A stretch of DNA of 64,000 nucleotides, taken from Tardiphaga sp. (GTDB taxonomy: Bacteria > Pseudomonadota > Alphaproteobacteria > Rhizobiales > Xanthobacteraceae). Positions within the stretch are counted from its first letter, which is position 1. Each line of letters opens with the position of its first letter. Below the pieces are notes generated by a model. The model had not been told where the DNA came from and ran no database searches. It saw only the letters and a list, made by a program, of their open reading frames with translations. Below, in pieces: positions 7,790 through 15,123 of the stretch. Location: the NCBI GenBank assembly GCA_030147505.1, contig JASBVG010000044.1, positions 171,959 to 235,958 on the forward strand, given 5' to 3'. Position numbers and translations under genes: made by a program.

Positions 7790-8749
7790 TCATTGAGATC
7801 CCCGCCCGGTCCGCAGGAGACGTAGCCTGCGTAACAAGCGAACGGAGTCGTTGTAATCGCGAATTCTCGGGTCCTTAGATTCTCTGATTTCCGCTAACAA
7901 TTGCCAAGCATCATCCGGCGTCATTTCGCTGGGACGAATATTTCTATCGTTCAGAAATTTCTCCGAAAGCTCGTTCACGGCCTGATTGTAGCGCCCATGT
8001 GCGCCGTCAGGACCATTCCAGAAGTGCCCCTGGGGCACGCCATCGGGACTTGTTCTGAATGTGTCTCTCGGCAAAGGCCCCGTGGTTGCGTCATCAAAGA
8101 CACGGCGGGTTTCCGGCTGCAAGTCCCATTTCTTGAAAACGCCCTGCGGCATCTCGTGATGGCCGCCAGGACTGTAGTAAGGATCGTCGTATTTATCGGT
8201 GAATGAGCGACTTCGCTGAGCAACTGGAACGATTGGCAGCGGATCGGTTTGGTCTGAGGGCGCCGTCGTATCATCGGATGGGCTGGGACCGACATCCGTT
8301 TCGATTTCAAGACCAGCATCTTGGTGCAGACCATCGCCGTCCGAGGATGTGCTGCCATCGTCGACATCCGCTATAGGCGGAGTATCCGCATAAGCGTTCC
8401 GAAACGTCTCCTCAGCATTCGAAACACGCTCACCATCGTCATCGCTGTCATCGTCCTCGGTACCGTCGTCATCTTCGCCGTCCTCATCCTCCTTATCGGT
8501 CGATGGAGGTTCGCCAAAGATCAGCGTCAACAGCGTGTCCGTCCAACGCCCGCCGCCAAATTGTCCGGCGGGAATCCGGCGCTGATCAGCTCGGTATTTG
8601 ATCTCTGCCGCAGTCTCGCCAGGCGCCAGGACACGCACGACGTCCGGCCGAACAAATCGCAGCGCATCCGGCCGAATGTAGCGACTGGCATCGGGGCGCA
8701 GGTAGCGCGCCTGCGAGGCGTGTGCACCGTCACTGCTTCGGTCCATCAT
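7790..8749 (-). CDS. Putative GHH/HNH-like nuclease toxin with N-terminal octapeptide repeats
   Basis: A 319-residue protein starting MMDRSSDGAHASQ at an ATG that overlaps the protease stop (ATGATG). Four tandem octapeptides follow (ARYLRPDA, SRYIRPDA, LRFVRPDV, VRVLAPGE), then RRIPAGQFGGGRWTD. A very acidic linker (EDEDGEDDDGTEDDD and similar, about 100 residues) leads to a C-terminal domain with GGHHEMPQGVFKKWDL and HGRYNQAVNEL. This resembles GHH-signature HNH nucleases of polymorphic toxins. It lies between prohead protease and capsid genes. Catalysis is inferred from motifs; the N-terminal module is shared with 4422-5273. Confidence 0.72.
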   Translation of the reverse strand: MMDRSSDGAHASQARYLRPDASRYIRPDALRFVRPDVVRVLAPGETAAEIKYRADQRRIPAGQFGGGRWTDTLLTLIFGEPPSTDKEDEDGEDDDGTEDDDSDDDGERVSNAEETFRNAYADTPPIADVDDGSTSSDGDGLHQDAGLEIETDVGPSPSDDTTAPSDQTDPLPIVPVAQRSRSFTDKYDDPYYSPGGHHEMPQGVFKKWDLQPETRRVFDDATTGPLPRDTFRTSPDGVPQGHFWNGPDGAHGRYNQAVNELSEKFLNDRNIRPSEMTPDDAWQLLAEIRESKDPRIRDYNDSVRLLRRLRLLRTGRGSQ

Positions 8750-9399
8750 CGGCCTACTCCAAAAGCAAGACGTGTGCTGACGCCGCGCAATGCCGCTTTC
8801 CTCGCAGCGCGGGAGTGCAGTGAACACACCACTCTCCCGCGCCGTGCAGGCGCTGGCGGTGCGTCCGCGCCACCGCCTGAAACATTTTGGCCCGCCCCGA
8901 TCAGTTGCTGCCACTCACGCTCCGCTGCGCTGCGCAGGCGCGACTGCTTCACGGCGTCCACGCGGGCGTCGTCGAGCAGCGGGAATGTCACCAGCGAGAT
9001 CTCCCAGAGATCGACCTGGTGCAGCCGGCGGATGCGCGTCTTCGGATCGATGGCGCCGTGCCGGGTGCGATAGCCGATCGACAGGCCATCCACAGCGCCG
9101 GCCTTGAGCAGCGCATAGAGTTCGCGCGCCCGCGTCACCTCGGGGATCAGTCGTCCGCGCGCCCACAGGCCGCGAAAATCCTCGCGCAGCTCCAGCCAGA
9201 TGCCGATCGGCTCCGATGGGTCGTGCTGGAACAGCATCGGAATGCGGCGGAGCCCGCGCTGCTGCAGCGTCAGCCGGAAGGCGCCGGGCATCACCATGTC
9301 GCGCGCCTGGTCGACGGCGCCGAACAGCGAGGCATAGCCCTCGATGATCCCGTCCGGCGTCAGCGCCAGACGCGCAGGAGTGGGCACAGGCGCAAGCAT
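8746..9399 (-). CDS. HK97-family prohead protease (GTA gp4-like)
   Basis: A 217-residue capsid maturation protease. The fold motifs are present: GYASLFGAVDQARDMVMPGAF near the start, catalytic His59 in LFQHDPSEPIG and Ser107 in DGLSIGYR, then RRLHQVDLWEISLVTFP. It should cut the delta region from the capsid protein. The last 40 residues (from about 178, GGGADAPPAPARRGRVV onward) are Arg-rich and unlike the family, possibly added from repeat DNA. The next gene is the nuclease-like toxin, 4-base overlap. Confidence 0.93.
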   Translation of the reverse strand: MLAPVPTPARLALTPDGIIEGYASLFGAVDQARDMVMPGAFRLTLQQRGLRRIPMLFQHDPSEPIGIWLELREDFRGLWARGRLIPEVTRARELYALLKAGAVDGLSIGYRTRHGAIDPKTRIRRLHQVDLWEISLVTFPLLDDARVDAVKQSRLRSAAEREWQQLIGAGQNVSGGGADAPPAPARRGRVVCSLHSRAARKAALRGVSTRLAFGVGR

Positions 9400-9454
9400 C
9401 GGCGGCCTCGGGGACGGTTGAAAAATGAGATTGGGAAAGCTCAGTCGGCAGTGT

Positions 9455-9563
9455 CCCCTCCCTCAAGCCGCGCAGCGGCGCAGTGGGGTCCGACGGACGA
9501 ATTCGTCCGTCGTGGGTCAGGGTGGGGTGCCTCCACAGGTGACATCACTTGTGGAGGCACCCC
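9455..9563. repeat. Palindromic repeat cluster inside the GTA operon
   Basis: Stacked hairpins in the 231-base gap before the protease gene. The first unit, 9455-9488, contains CAAGCCGCGCAGCGGCGCAG and recurs at 63714-63750. It is followed by a perfect 22-base palindrome at 9491-9512 centred on GACGAATTCGTC. Next comes an 18-base-pair stem at 9524-9563 (GGGGTGCCTCCACA / TGTGGAGGCACCCC), and then the palindromic TCGAACGCTACGCGTTCGA near 9578. No plausible gene lies here. Confidence 0.8.
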
Positions 9564-9630
9564 ATCCGTCTCGAACGCTACGCGTTCGATCCACCCTCCC
9601 CATTCGCTTCGCTCCGGGGAAGGAAAAGAC

Positions 9631-9822
9631 CTAGGCCTTTCGAGCGCCTTTGCGCCGCATCGGCGCTCTCGCGTTCGGCGCCTGGTGCTGGAGCGCATCG
9701 AGATGCGCCAGGAATTCGCGAAACACGGTCAAATGATCTTTCGCCGCCTTCGTCTCCGGCCGGATCGAACGCAGCATCGCATGCAGGCTGTCCATCGTCG
9801 CACTCCCAGGAAGCGCGATCAT
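9631..9822 (-). CDS. Small hypothetical protein in GTA operon
   Basis: A 63-residue protein, MIALPGSATMDSLHAMLRSI, with KAAKDHLTVFREFLAHLDAL and a basic tail. Its ATG overlaps the stop of the upstream small head gene (ATGA), which supports translation. No family is recognised. An internal ATG at 9795 would give a 54-residue form. It may be a lineage-specific GTA accessory protein, or a chance frame. Confidence 0.45.
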   Translation of the reverse strand: MIALPGSATMDSLHAMLRSIRPETKAAKDHLTVFREFLAHLDALQHQAPNARAPMRRKGARKA

Positions 9823-10052
9823 TCGCGATCGCTGTCACTATCGAGATCGGGTTTCCGCCCGCGCCGTCCGATCCGGCGATTGAACAAAGCGAGTTGCCGC
9901 ACGAATTCATCGAACCGCCGCGACGCCCCCGCCAGCTCGCGCAGCGCGAACAGCGCCGCGAGGCTCGCCACCGACGCCCACAGGAACAGCGCCAGATGCG
10001 CGAGATCGCCGCGGGCGAGAAAGGCTTCGATGAGATCGGAAATCACGGTCAT
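9819..10052 (-). CDS. Small GTA head-formation membrane protein (rcc01685/gp3.5-like)
   Basis: A 77-residue protein with a short N-terminal helix, one hydrophobic segment (LALFLWASVASLAALFAL, about residues 20-38) and a basic tail (FNRRIGRRGRKPD). Its size and place between portal and protease match the gp3.5 gene of RcGTA-type clusters. The start is the ATG at 10052; an in-frame GTG at 10061 adds three residues. No strong ribosome binding site is seen. Confidence 0.65.
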   Translation of the reverse strand: MTVISDLIEAFLARGDLAHLALFLWASVASLAALFALRELAGASRRFDEFVRQLALFNRRIGRRGRKPDLDSDSDRE

Positions 10053-10150
10053 GGCGTTCACACAGCAGCAAGCGCGCCGGCCCCTTGCGAGGCAGCGTGT
10101 GCAGATTCCAGTTGTCAGAAGAGACGCCGCCTACGCGGCAGCACCCACGA

Positions 10151-10807
10151 TCACAGCGTGATCTCGATCAACTCCGCCGGCCCACCCGGCACGTCGTCGT
10201 CGAACACGCCGATCACCAGCCGCCCGGTCGCCCAGGCGCTGGTGTCGAGATTGCAGCGGTTTGCGAGCAGCAGCGGCCCGTCGGGATGGCGGTCATGGCC
10301 GTGCACCACATGCTTGCCGCCGAGCCCGCTGTCGTCGTCGGCGGCATAGCGTTTTGTCAGCAGCACCATCGCCGCCTGCTTGCGCAGCGGCAGCGCGGGA
10401 TCGACACCGGCATGGACATAGACCCGATGCGCATCCTCGAAAAACAGCGGCCGGCCGTCGAGCCAGGCGATGTCATGCATCGGCACCTCGGCGGGATCGC
10501 CGCCATAGGAAGCGAGCGCGGCATCGCCGCCTTTCGCCAGCCAGTCATCCATGTCGGCTTCGTCGCGCAGCGCCGCCACCATCAGCGCATCGTGGTTACC
10601 CTTGATCATCGCAACACGCCACGGCGCCGGCATCCCTGCCCGCAGCCGCGCGATCACGCCGCGCGAGTCCGGCCCCTTGTCCACGTAATCGCCGAGCACC
10701 ACCAGCGTCGCAGCGCTGCCGGCGGCATGCGCATCGATGCGCGCCAGCGCGAGGTCCAGCAGATCGCTGCGGCCGTGCAGATCGGGAATGACGTAAGTGA
10801 GTGACAT
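10151..10807 (-). CDS. Metallophosphoesterase, PPP-type serine/threonine phosphatase-like
   Basis: A 218-residue calcineurin-like phosphoesterase with the full metal-binding set: PDLHGR (residues 8-13), GDYVDKGPDSRG (39-50), GNHD (70-73), HAG and HGHDRHPDG. It resembles bacterial PrpA/lambda-phosphatase-type enzymes acting on phosphoproteins or nucleotides. It sits 9 bases after the portal gene and is co-directional with the GTA genes, so it is probably transcribed with them. It is not part of the R. capsulatus GTA core and may be an accessory gene of this lineage. Confidence 0.88.
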   Translation of the reverse strand: MSLTYVIPDLHGRSDLLDLALARIDAHAAGSAATLVVLGDYVDKGPDSRGVIARLRAGMPAPWRVAMIKGNHDALMVAALRDEADMDDWLAKGGDAALASYGGDPAEVPMHDIAWLDGRPLFFEDAHRVYVHAGVDPALPLRKQAAMVLLTKRYAADDDSGLGGKHVVHGHDRHPDGPLLLANRCNLDTSAWATGRLVIGVFDDDVPGGPAELIEITL

Positions 10808-10816
10808 GATGCGATC

Positions 10817-11992
10817 CTATCCCAACCTGTCCCCGCCCTCCACCGGCGCATAGCCCACCGCTGCGCGTTTTTCGTTCAGCGTCAGGAATGCCGCCGCATT
10901 GACGCGCTCCCACAGCGCGACGCGATCGGAGGACAGCGCATCGATGCGGTCGATATCGATCTCGATGCGGATGCCGTCGCCATATTCGGCCGCCGGCCAC
11001 TGCGCCAGCGCAGTCCCCGTGCGCGCCGCGAGGGGCAGCACGGTCTGGCGGAAAAAGCTGCGATTGGCCTCGGCGAAATTCGCGTATGTATTGTCGCCGG
11101 GAATGCCGAGCAGCATCGGCGGCACGCCGAAAGCGAGCGCGATCTCGCGCGCCGCCATGTGGCGCGCCTCGAGGAAATCCATGTCCTTCGGCGTCAGTGC
11201 CATCGGCTTCCAGTCGAGGCCGCCTTCCAGCAGCAGCGGGCGGCCAGCATTCACCGCGCCCTGGTAATTGTTCTCCAGCTCGCGCTTCAGCCGGTCGAAC
11301 TGCGTGTCCGACAGCACACCGCTGTCCGGCCCCGCATAGACCAATGCGCCGGAGGGCCGCGCCGCATTGTCCAGCAATGCCTTGTTCCATTTTGCAGACG
11401 CATTGTGCGTGTCCAGCGCCGTCGCCGCCGCATCGATGGGCGCGAGGCCGTAGTGATCGTCGAGCGGATGAAAGAAGGTGAGATGCAGGATCGGCGGCAC
11501 CGTGCTTGCGGCCTGGTCGAAGCGCAGGCTGCGGCCGTTGACAGTGTATTCATAGGCTTCGGCCCAGCCATCGCTGCCCGCGATCAGCTTCATGCGGTCC
11601 GGCCGCAGCGCATGGAGCTCGCGCACGCGCTCGTCCAGCGTCACCGCTTCCACATAGGCATTGCCGGCGAGCAGGAGATGCGCATAGAGCGTCTCGAAGA
11701 ACGCTCCGCCATCCTGCCGCGGATTGGGCCGTGTCAGCAGCTGCGCCAGCGGATGCGCCTCGCGCTCATCGGCGCCGTCGAACACGACGAAATGGCACGC
11801 CGCCGCGTTCTCCGCGATCAGCCGGACGGCGCGATGCACGATGGCATTGGCGACATAGCCTTCGCGCGCCAGCGAGGCGTAGTCCCGCGGCGACCACCGC
11901 GCGCGGCCTTCATACTGGAAGGCAAGTAGTTTCGCCGTGCGCGACGCCTTGGTCTCCGGCGCCGCGAGATAGGCTTTCAGGCGTTCGAACAT
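10817..11992 (-). CDS. HK97-family phage portal protein (GTA gp3-like)
   Basis: A 391-residue portal subunit starting MFERLKAYLAAPETKASR. Landmarks are YASLAREGYVANAIVHRAVR, HPLAQLLTRPNPRQDGGAFF, LLLAGNAYVEAV, DHYGLAPIDAAATALDTHN and EIALAFGVPPMLLGIPGDNTYANFAEA-like segments, all typical of HK97 portals. The open frame runs 72 codons further upstream, but that extension is palindromic repeat DNA, so the ATG at 11992 is correct. The portal is the DNA entry ring that docks the terminase. Confidence 0.93.
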   Translation of the reverse strand: MFERLKAYLAAPETKASRTAKLLAFQYEGRARWSPRDYASLAREGYVANAIVHRAVRLIAENAAACHFVVFDGADEREAHPLAQLLTRPNPRQDGGAFFETLYAHLLLAGNAYVEAVTLDERVRELHALRPDRMKLIAGSDGWAEAYEYTVNGRSLRFDQAASTVPPILHLTFFHPLDDHYGLAPIDAAATALDTHNASAKWNKALLDNAARPSGALVYAGPDSGVLSDTQFDRLKRELENNYQGAVNAGRPLLLEGGLDWKPMALTPKDMDFLEARHMAAREIALAFGVPPMLLGIPGDNTYANFAEANRSFFRQTVLPLAARTGTALAQWPAAEYGDGIRIEIDIDRIDALSSDRVALWERVNAAAFLTLNEKRAAVGYAPVEGGDRLG

Positions 11993-12009
11993 GATAGTAT
12001 CCACTTTGC

Positions 12010-12156
12010 CTTGTCCCGAATGCGGTGCGGTACTCAGGCGATGCGAAGCATCGCTGCCAGCGCCGCTCCGCTGAGCCGGGACCGTACCAAACGCCGGAGT
12101 TCTAGACGGTCCCGGTTCTGCGAAGCAGCGTTGCACGCTGCATCGCGCCCGGGACG
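12010..12156. repeat. Nested palindromic element, type B (copy 1, left of GIY-YIG gene)
   Basis: The element begins CTTGTCCCGAATGCGGTGC and ends GCATCGCGCCCGGGAC, giving imperfect terminal inverted repeats. An inner pair, CTGAGCCGGGACCGT and ACGGTCCCGGTTCTG, nests inside. The same design recurs at 12462-12568 (right half shortened) and 19034-19156. It lies just upstream of the GIY-YIG start and behind the portal start. Confidence 0.85.
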
Positions 12157-12167
12157 CGAGGGAAAGA

Positions 12168-12461
12168 ATGCAGCGACGATTCTTCGTGTACATTCTGGCA
12201 AACACCAAACGCGGCGTTCTCTACGTCGGCGTCACCAGCGATATCACCCGGCGACTGGCCGAGCATCGCTCGAAGCTCGCTCCCGGATTCACGATTGATT
12301 ATGGTGTGACGCACCTCGTCTATGTCGAGGAATATGCATCCATTCTCGAAGCTCGCGCGCGCGAGCATGCCCTCAAGCGTTGGCGCCGTAGTTGGAAATT
12401 CAAGCTGATCGAAAGCCTGAATCCCGAATGGCGCGACCTGTCTGATGACCTCATCCTCTAA
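12168..12461 (+). CDS. GIY-YIG family nuclease, repeat-flanked
   Basis: A 97-residue single-domain protein. FFVYILANTKRGVLYVGVTS is the GIY-YIG core (here VYI and YVG). It is followed by catalytic Arg in DITRRLAEHRS, VYVEEYASILEARARE with the conserved Glu, and KRWRRSWKFKLIESLNPEW. The family (YhbQ/UPF0213 type) includes DNA-nicking enzymes. The gene is on the strand opposite the GTA operon and is framed by two copies of a nested palindrome 11 and 1 bases away. The unit looks inserted between terminase and portal genes. Confidence 0.92.
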   Translation: MQRRFFVYILANTKRGVLYVGVTSDITRRLAEHRSKLAPGFTIDYGVTHLVYVEEYASILEARAREHALKRWRRSWKFKLIESLNPEWRDLSDDLIL

Positions 12462-12568
12462 CTTGTCCCGGACGCGGTGCGGCACTTAGGCGATGCGAAG
12501 CATCGCCGCCAGTGCCGCTCCGCAGAGCCGGGACCGTGCCAAACGCCGGAGTTCGCGCCCGGGACAAG
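12462..12568. repeat. Nested palindromic element, type B (copy 2, right of GIY-YIG gene)
   Basis: It starts CTTGTCCCGGACGCG, directly after the GIY-YIG stop, and ends CGCGCCCGGGACAAG, a near-perfect terminal inverted repeat. Its interior up to CCGTGCCAAACGCCGGAGTT matches copies 1 and 3, but the second inner arm is missing. It ends two bases from the terminase stop codon. Confidence 0.85.
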
Positions 12569-12570
12569 AA

Positions 12571-13965
12571 CTACAACATCCTGATCCGCGGCCCGTTGCC
12601 GCGGCGGCCCAGCGCCAGCGAGGCCACGGCCCAGACCACGGCATCCAGCCGATCCGGCGACTTCCCGTGCGACAATCCCGAACTCGCGAAGTCGCACATC
12701 TCGTCTTCCAGCGCGGCAAACGCGCCGACATGTTTCACCCGGCCCTGCTCATACAGCGCTGCCACCGGCTCCGCGCGCAGCCATTTTCCGCGGCTTGCGC
12801 GCACCGGCACCACATTCACGCTAGGGTCGATCTCGTTGATCACCGTGCGCACCATGTCGCCGCCCTGATTGACCTCGACCACCAGCGCATCCGCCTCGAG
12901 TCGCCGCCACAGCGCGATCGCCTTGTTCGCCCACATCGTCGGCGTCGCGCCGTTCACGCTGTCGTCGGCCAGCACATAGACGATACCGCCATCCGTGAGC
13001 CCCGCCGCCACGATGCCGCAGGCATCGGCGCGCTTGGTCGATGTCGCCGGCGGATCGACCGCGACGACGATGCGCTGCAGGCCGGGCGCCGCATCCACAC
13101 GGCACCGTTCAAGCAGCGCGCGCGACCACAGCGCATCCGGCCGGTCGTCGATGATCTCGCCATTCAGCTCCTGCCGTCCCAGCCGCGTGCCGGCATAGCG
13201 CTTCATCACACTGCGCAGAAATGTCGGCGCCAGATGAAACGCATTCGCGGCTGTTGCTGCGCGCGTCACCGCGGTCGAGGGATCGGCGAGCAGGCGCTTC
13301 AGCAGCGCGCTCGGCCGCGCTGTCGTCGTGATCAGTTGCCGCGGATGCTGGCCGAGCCGCAGTCCGAACTGCAGCATGTCGAAGGCCGCCTCGGCCTGCC
13401 GCCATTTCGCCATCTCGTCCGACCATGCACAATGAAATTGCGGCCCGCGCAGGCTTTCCGGATCTTCCGCGGAGAACACTTCGGCGATTGCTCCGTTTCC
13501 CCATTCCAGCCGCCTGCGCGACGGCGACCACACCGGCCGCTCGGCGCGCGGATGCACACCGAGAATGCCCGATACGCCCTCGATCATGACTTCCCGCACG
13601 TCGTGCTCGGTCTCGCCCACCAGCGCGATGCGGCCGGCGACGCGCTCAGCAAATGGCCGCCGGCCGAGCGCCTGCGCGCGCACCCATTCGGCGCCGGCGC
13701 GCGTCTTGCCTGCACCGCGCCCGCCGATCAGCAGCCAGGTCAGCCACGGTTCGCCATTTTGTGCGCCGGCCGGCGGCAATTGATGCGGATGCGCGAAAAC
13801 CGGCCAGCAGTCTTCAGTCAGGAATCTGAGTTCGGACGGCCGCATCGTTTCCCACAGGAACAGCCGATCCGCATCCGAGCCGCGCATCCAGACGGCGAGA
13901 AAGTCGTTCACGGAGTTCATCGAGGTCGCGGGGGCGATCGGGATCGGCGGATCTGTCGTCGTCAT
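12571..13965 (-). CDS. Phage terminase large subunit (GTA gp2-like)
   Basis: About 464 residues. The ATPase domain has Walker A GGRGAGKT (about residues 81-88) and Walker B with Asp-Glu in FHCAWSDEMAKW (about 183-184), plus the coupling motif ITTTARPS. The nuclease domain has VAVDPPATSTKRADACGI and a late Asp in DRLDAVVWAVA. It cuts and translocates DNA into heads. I chose the ATG at 13965 because GGAG lies about 8 bases upstream; MNSVNDFLAVW at 13920 is an alternative. The N-terminal part overlaps the end of the gp1-like gene. Confidence 0.93.
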   Translation of the reverse strand: MTTTDPPIPIAPATSMNSVNDFLAVWMRGSDADRLFLWETMRPSELRFLTEDCWPVFAHPHQLPPAGAQNGEPWLTWLLIGGRGAGKTRAGAEWVRAQALGRRPFAERVAGRIALVGETEHDVREVMIEGVSGILGVHPRAERPVWSPSRRRLEWGNGAIAEVFSAEDPESLRGPQFHCAWSDEMAKWRQAEAAFDMLQFGLRLGQHPRQLITTTARPSALLKRLLADPSTAVTRAATAANAFHLAPTFLRSVMKRYAGTRLGRQELNGEIIDDRPDALWSRALLERCRVDAAPGLQRIVVAVDPPATSTKRADACGIVAAGLTDGGIVYVLADDSVNGATPTMWANKAIALWRRLEADALVVEVNQGGDMVRTVINEIDPSVNVVPVRASRGKWLRAEPVAALYEQGRVKHVGAFAALEDEMCDFASSGLSHGKSPDRLDAVVWAVASLALGRRGNGPRIRML

Positions 13966-14575
13966 CGGCACGTCTCCGCCTGTCGCCTTCCAGCTCCTTG
14001 CGGAGTTCGGCCGCCACGCGCGCCAGCGCTGCCACCGCGCGTGCATGGCGTTCGGCCTCGCCGGGTCCCGCCTCGCCGCGGCCGGGATCGCTCGTAATGG
14101 CGTCGATCGCATCGAGCTGGCTGGCGATGGTATCGACGATGCGGCTGATCAACTGCGAATGCGTGCGCGGTCGCTTGCGTTTCTCTGCTGATGTCGCGTC
14201 CGCAGATGGAGCGGGCGGTGATGCGATGATGACCGGCAATTGGTCCGCCACGTGCACCATTTCCTCGGGCTCTACTGCGATAGCGTCCGAAGACACACAT
14301 ATCGCGGCGGGCTCGGCTTTCGGCGGTTTCGCCGAACGCTTCACGCTCGGTTCTTTCGCGGTGGGCCTGGGCGCGCGTTCCGAAGCCCGCACTCCGAGAC
14401 CGGCATAAACCATCGTCGATGCGACCGTCTTCTTGCGGAGGGCGATGCCGGCAAGCCTGCGCGCCTCGGCATCATCCTCGTCGGTGACAACACCATCTAG
14501 CGTCGCATCGCCCTTGTCCAAAGCAGCAGCCCGCGCCGGCTGTTTCGCCGGGCGGGCTTTCGATGTCCTGATCAT
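13814..14575 (-). CDS. GTA gp1-like packaging protein (small terminase-like)
   Basis: A 253-residue low-complexity protein starting MIRTSKARPAKQPARAA. The N-terminal two thirds are rich in Ala, Pro and Lys. The C-terminal helical part (RTHSQLISRIVDTIASQLDA, ERHARAVAALARVAAELRKE, DRPRDLDELRERLSRRLDAR) resembles the DNA-binding gp1 of RcGTA-type clusters. It overlaps the terminase gene by about 150 bases, consistent with coupled expression. The frame extends 18 codons further upstream, without support. The family call rests on position and the helical C terminus. Confidence 0.65.
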   Translation of the reverse strand: MIRTSKARPAKQPARAAALDKGDATLDGVVTDEDDAEARRLAGIALRKKTVASTMVYAGLGVRASERAPRPTAKEPSVKRSAKPPKAEPAAICVSSDAIAVEPEEMVHVADQLPVIIASPPAPSADATSAEKRKRPRTHSQLISRIVDTIASQLDAIDAITSDPGRGEAGPGEAERHARAVAALARVAAELRKELEGDRRRRADDDDRSADPDRPRDLDELRERLSRRLDARLGCGSAVPVGNDAAVRTQIPD

Positions 14576-14657
14576 GATGAAAAACTCGCTTGCTGAATTC
14601 AGCCTTCGATTGGCATTGCGGCCGTGCAACGCATCATCCGAGGCTCACCGGCTGGGC

Positions 14658-14810
14658 TCACGTGCGGAAGAACACGAACCACACAATCGCCAGAATGATC
14701 ACGGCAAGACCGATACTGATCGACAGCAGCGCGAGCACCGACGGCCCCGGTTCGGCCTGACGTGCCTCGGTCGCGGATTCGACGATGTGTCCGTTCTGCT
14801 TGGTTGCCAT
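14658..14810 (-). CDS. Small single-pass membrane protein
   Basis: A 50-residue protein, MATKQNGHIVESATEARQAE, followed by one transmembrane segment near the C terminus (SVLALLSISIGLAVIILAIVW) and FVFFRT. GAGG sits 7 bases before the ATG at 14810, which decides the start over an ATG 10 codons upstream. It lies 82 bases upstream of the GTA operon on the same strand. Function unknown. Confidence 0.65.
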   Translation of the reverse strand: MATKQNGHIVESATEARQAEPGPSVLALLSISIGLAVIILAIVWFVFFRT

Positions 14811-15123
14811 GGCGTCCTCGCTCTGCTCGGGCAAGATCACAACCTCACCCCGATGCCTTCCGGCACCTCATGGAATAGGCACGCACCGGCGCCTTGCGCA
14901 AAAGCAACGCACCATCGGGAGCGATGTTCCGGTAACCAGTGCTATCGACATGTGAGGAAACTCCATCGGCTCGAGACACTGGCGCGAAGTCGCCGTCTCG
15001 AAACCCAATTGTGGAGCATGCCGTAAACCTATCCGGGCAGCGCAACGCTGTCAAGGCATAAAATCTTAGATCGGAAATAAATCTCTCAGTTTGCGATTTC
15101 CGTCGCAACGTCAGGAGGTTGCC
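14811..15123. other. Intergenic region, probable promoter area
   Basis: These 313 bases have no convincing gene. The part near 15055-15100 is AT-richer than its surroundings (CATAAAATCTTAGATCGG). It lies upstream of the small membrane gene and the GTA operon on the minus strand and is the most likely site for their promoter. No operator pattern was recognised. Confidence 0.4.

Noticed and set aside
9400..9630. A CRISPR array
   Set aside because: The repeats are different palindromes standing side by side, without regular direct repeats or spacers.
12493..14097. A 534-codon plus-strand frame over the terminase gene
   Set aside because: The terminase on the other strand has clear Walker motifs; the shadow has no recognisable domain and is Arg/His-rich.
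1..14575. A complete temperate prophage
   Set aside because: No integrase, repressor, replication or lysis genes are seen; gene order and protein types fit a gene transfer agent cluster better.
14845..15108. An 87-codon minus-strand frame in the gap before the DUF3551 genes
   Set aside because: No recognised pattern, no ribosome site and an irregular composition; treated as intergenic.
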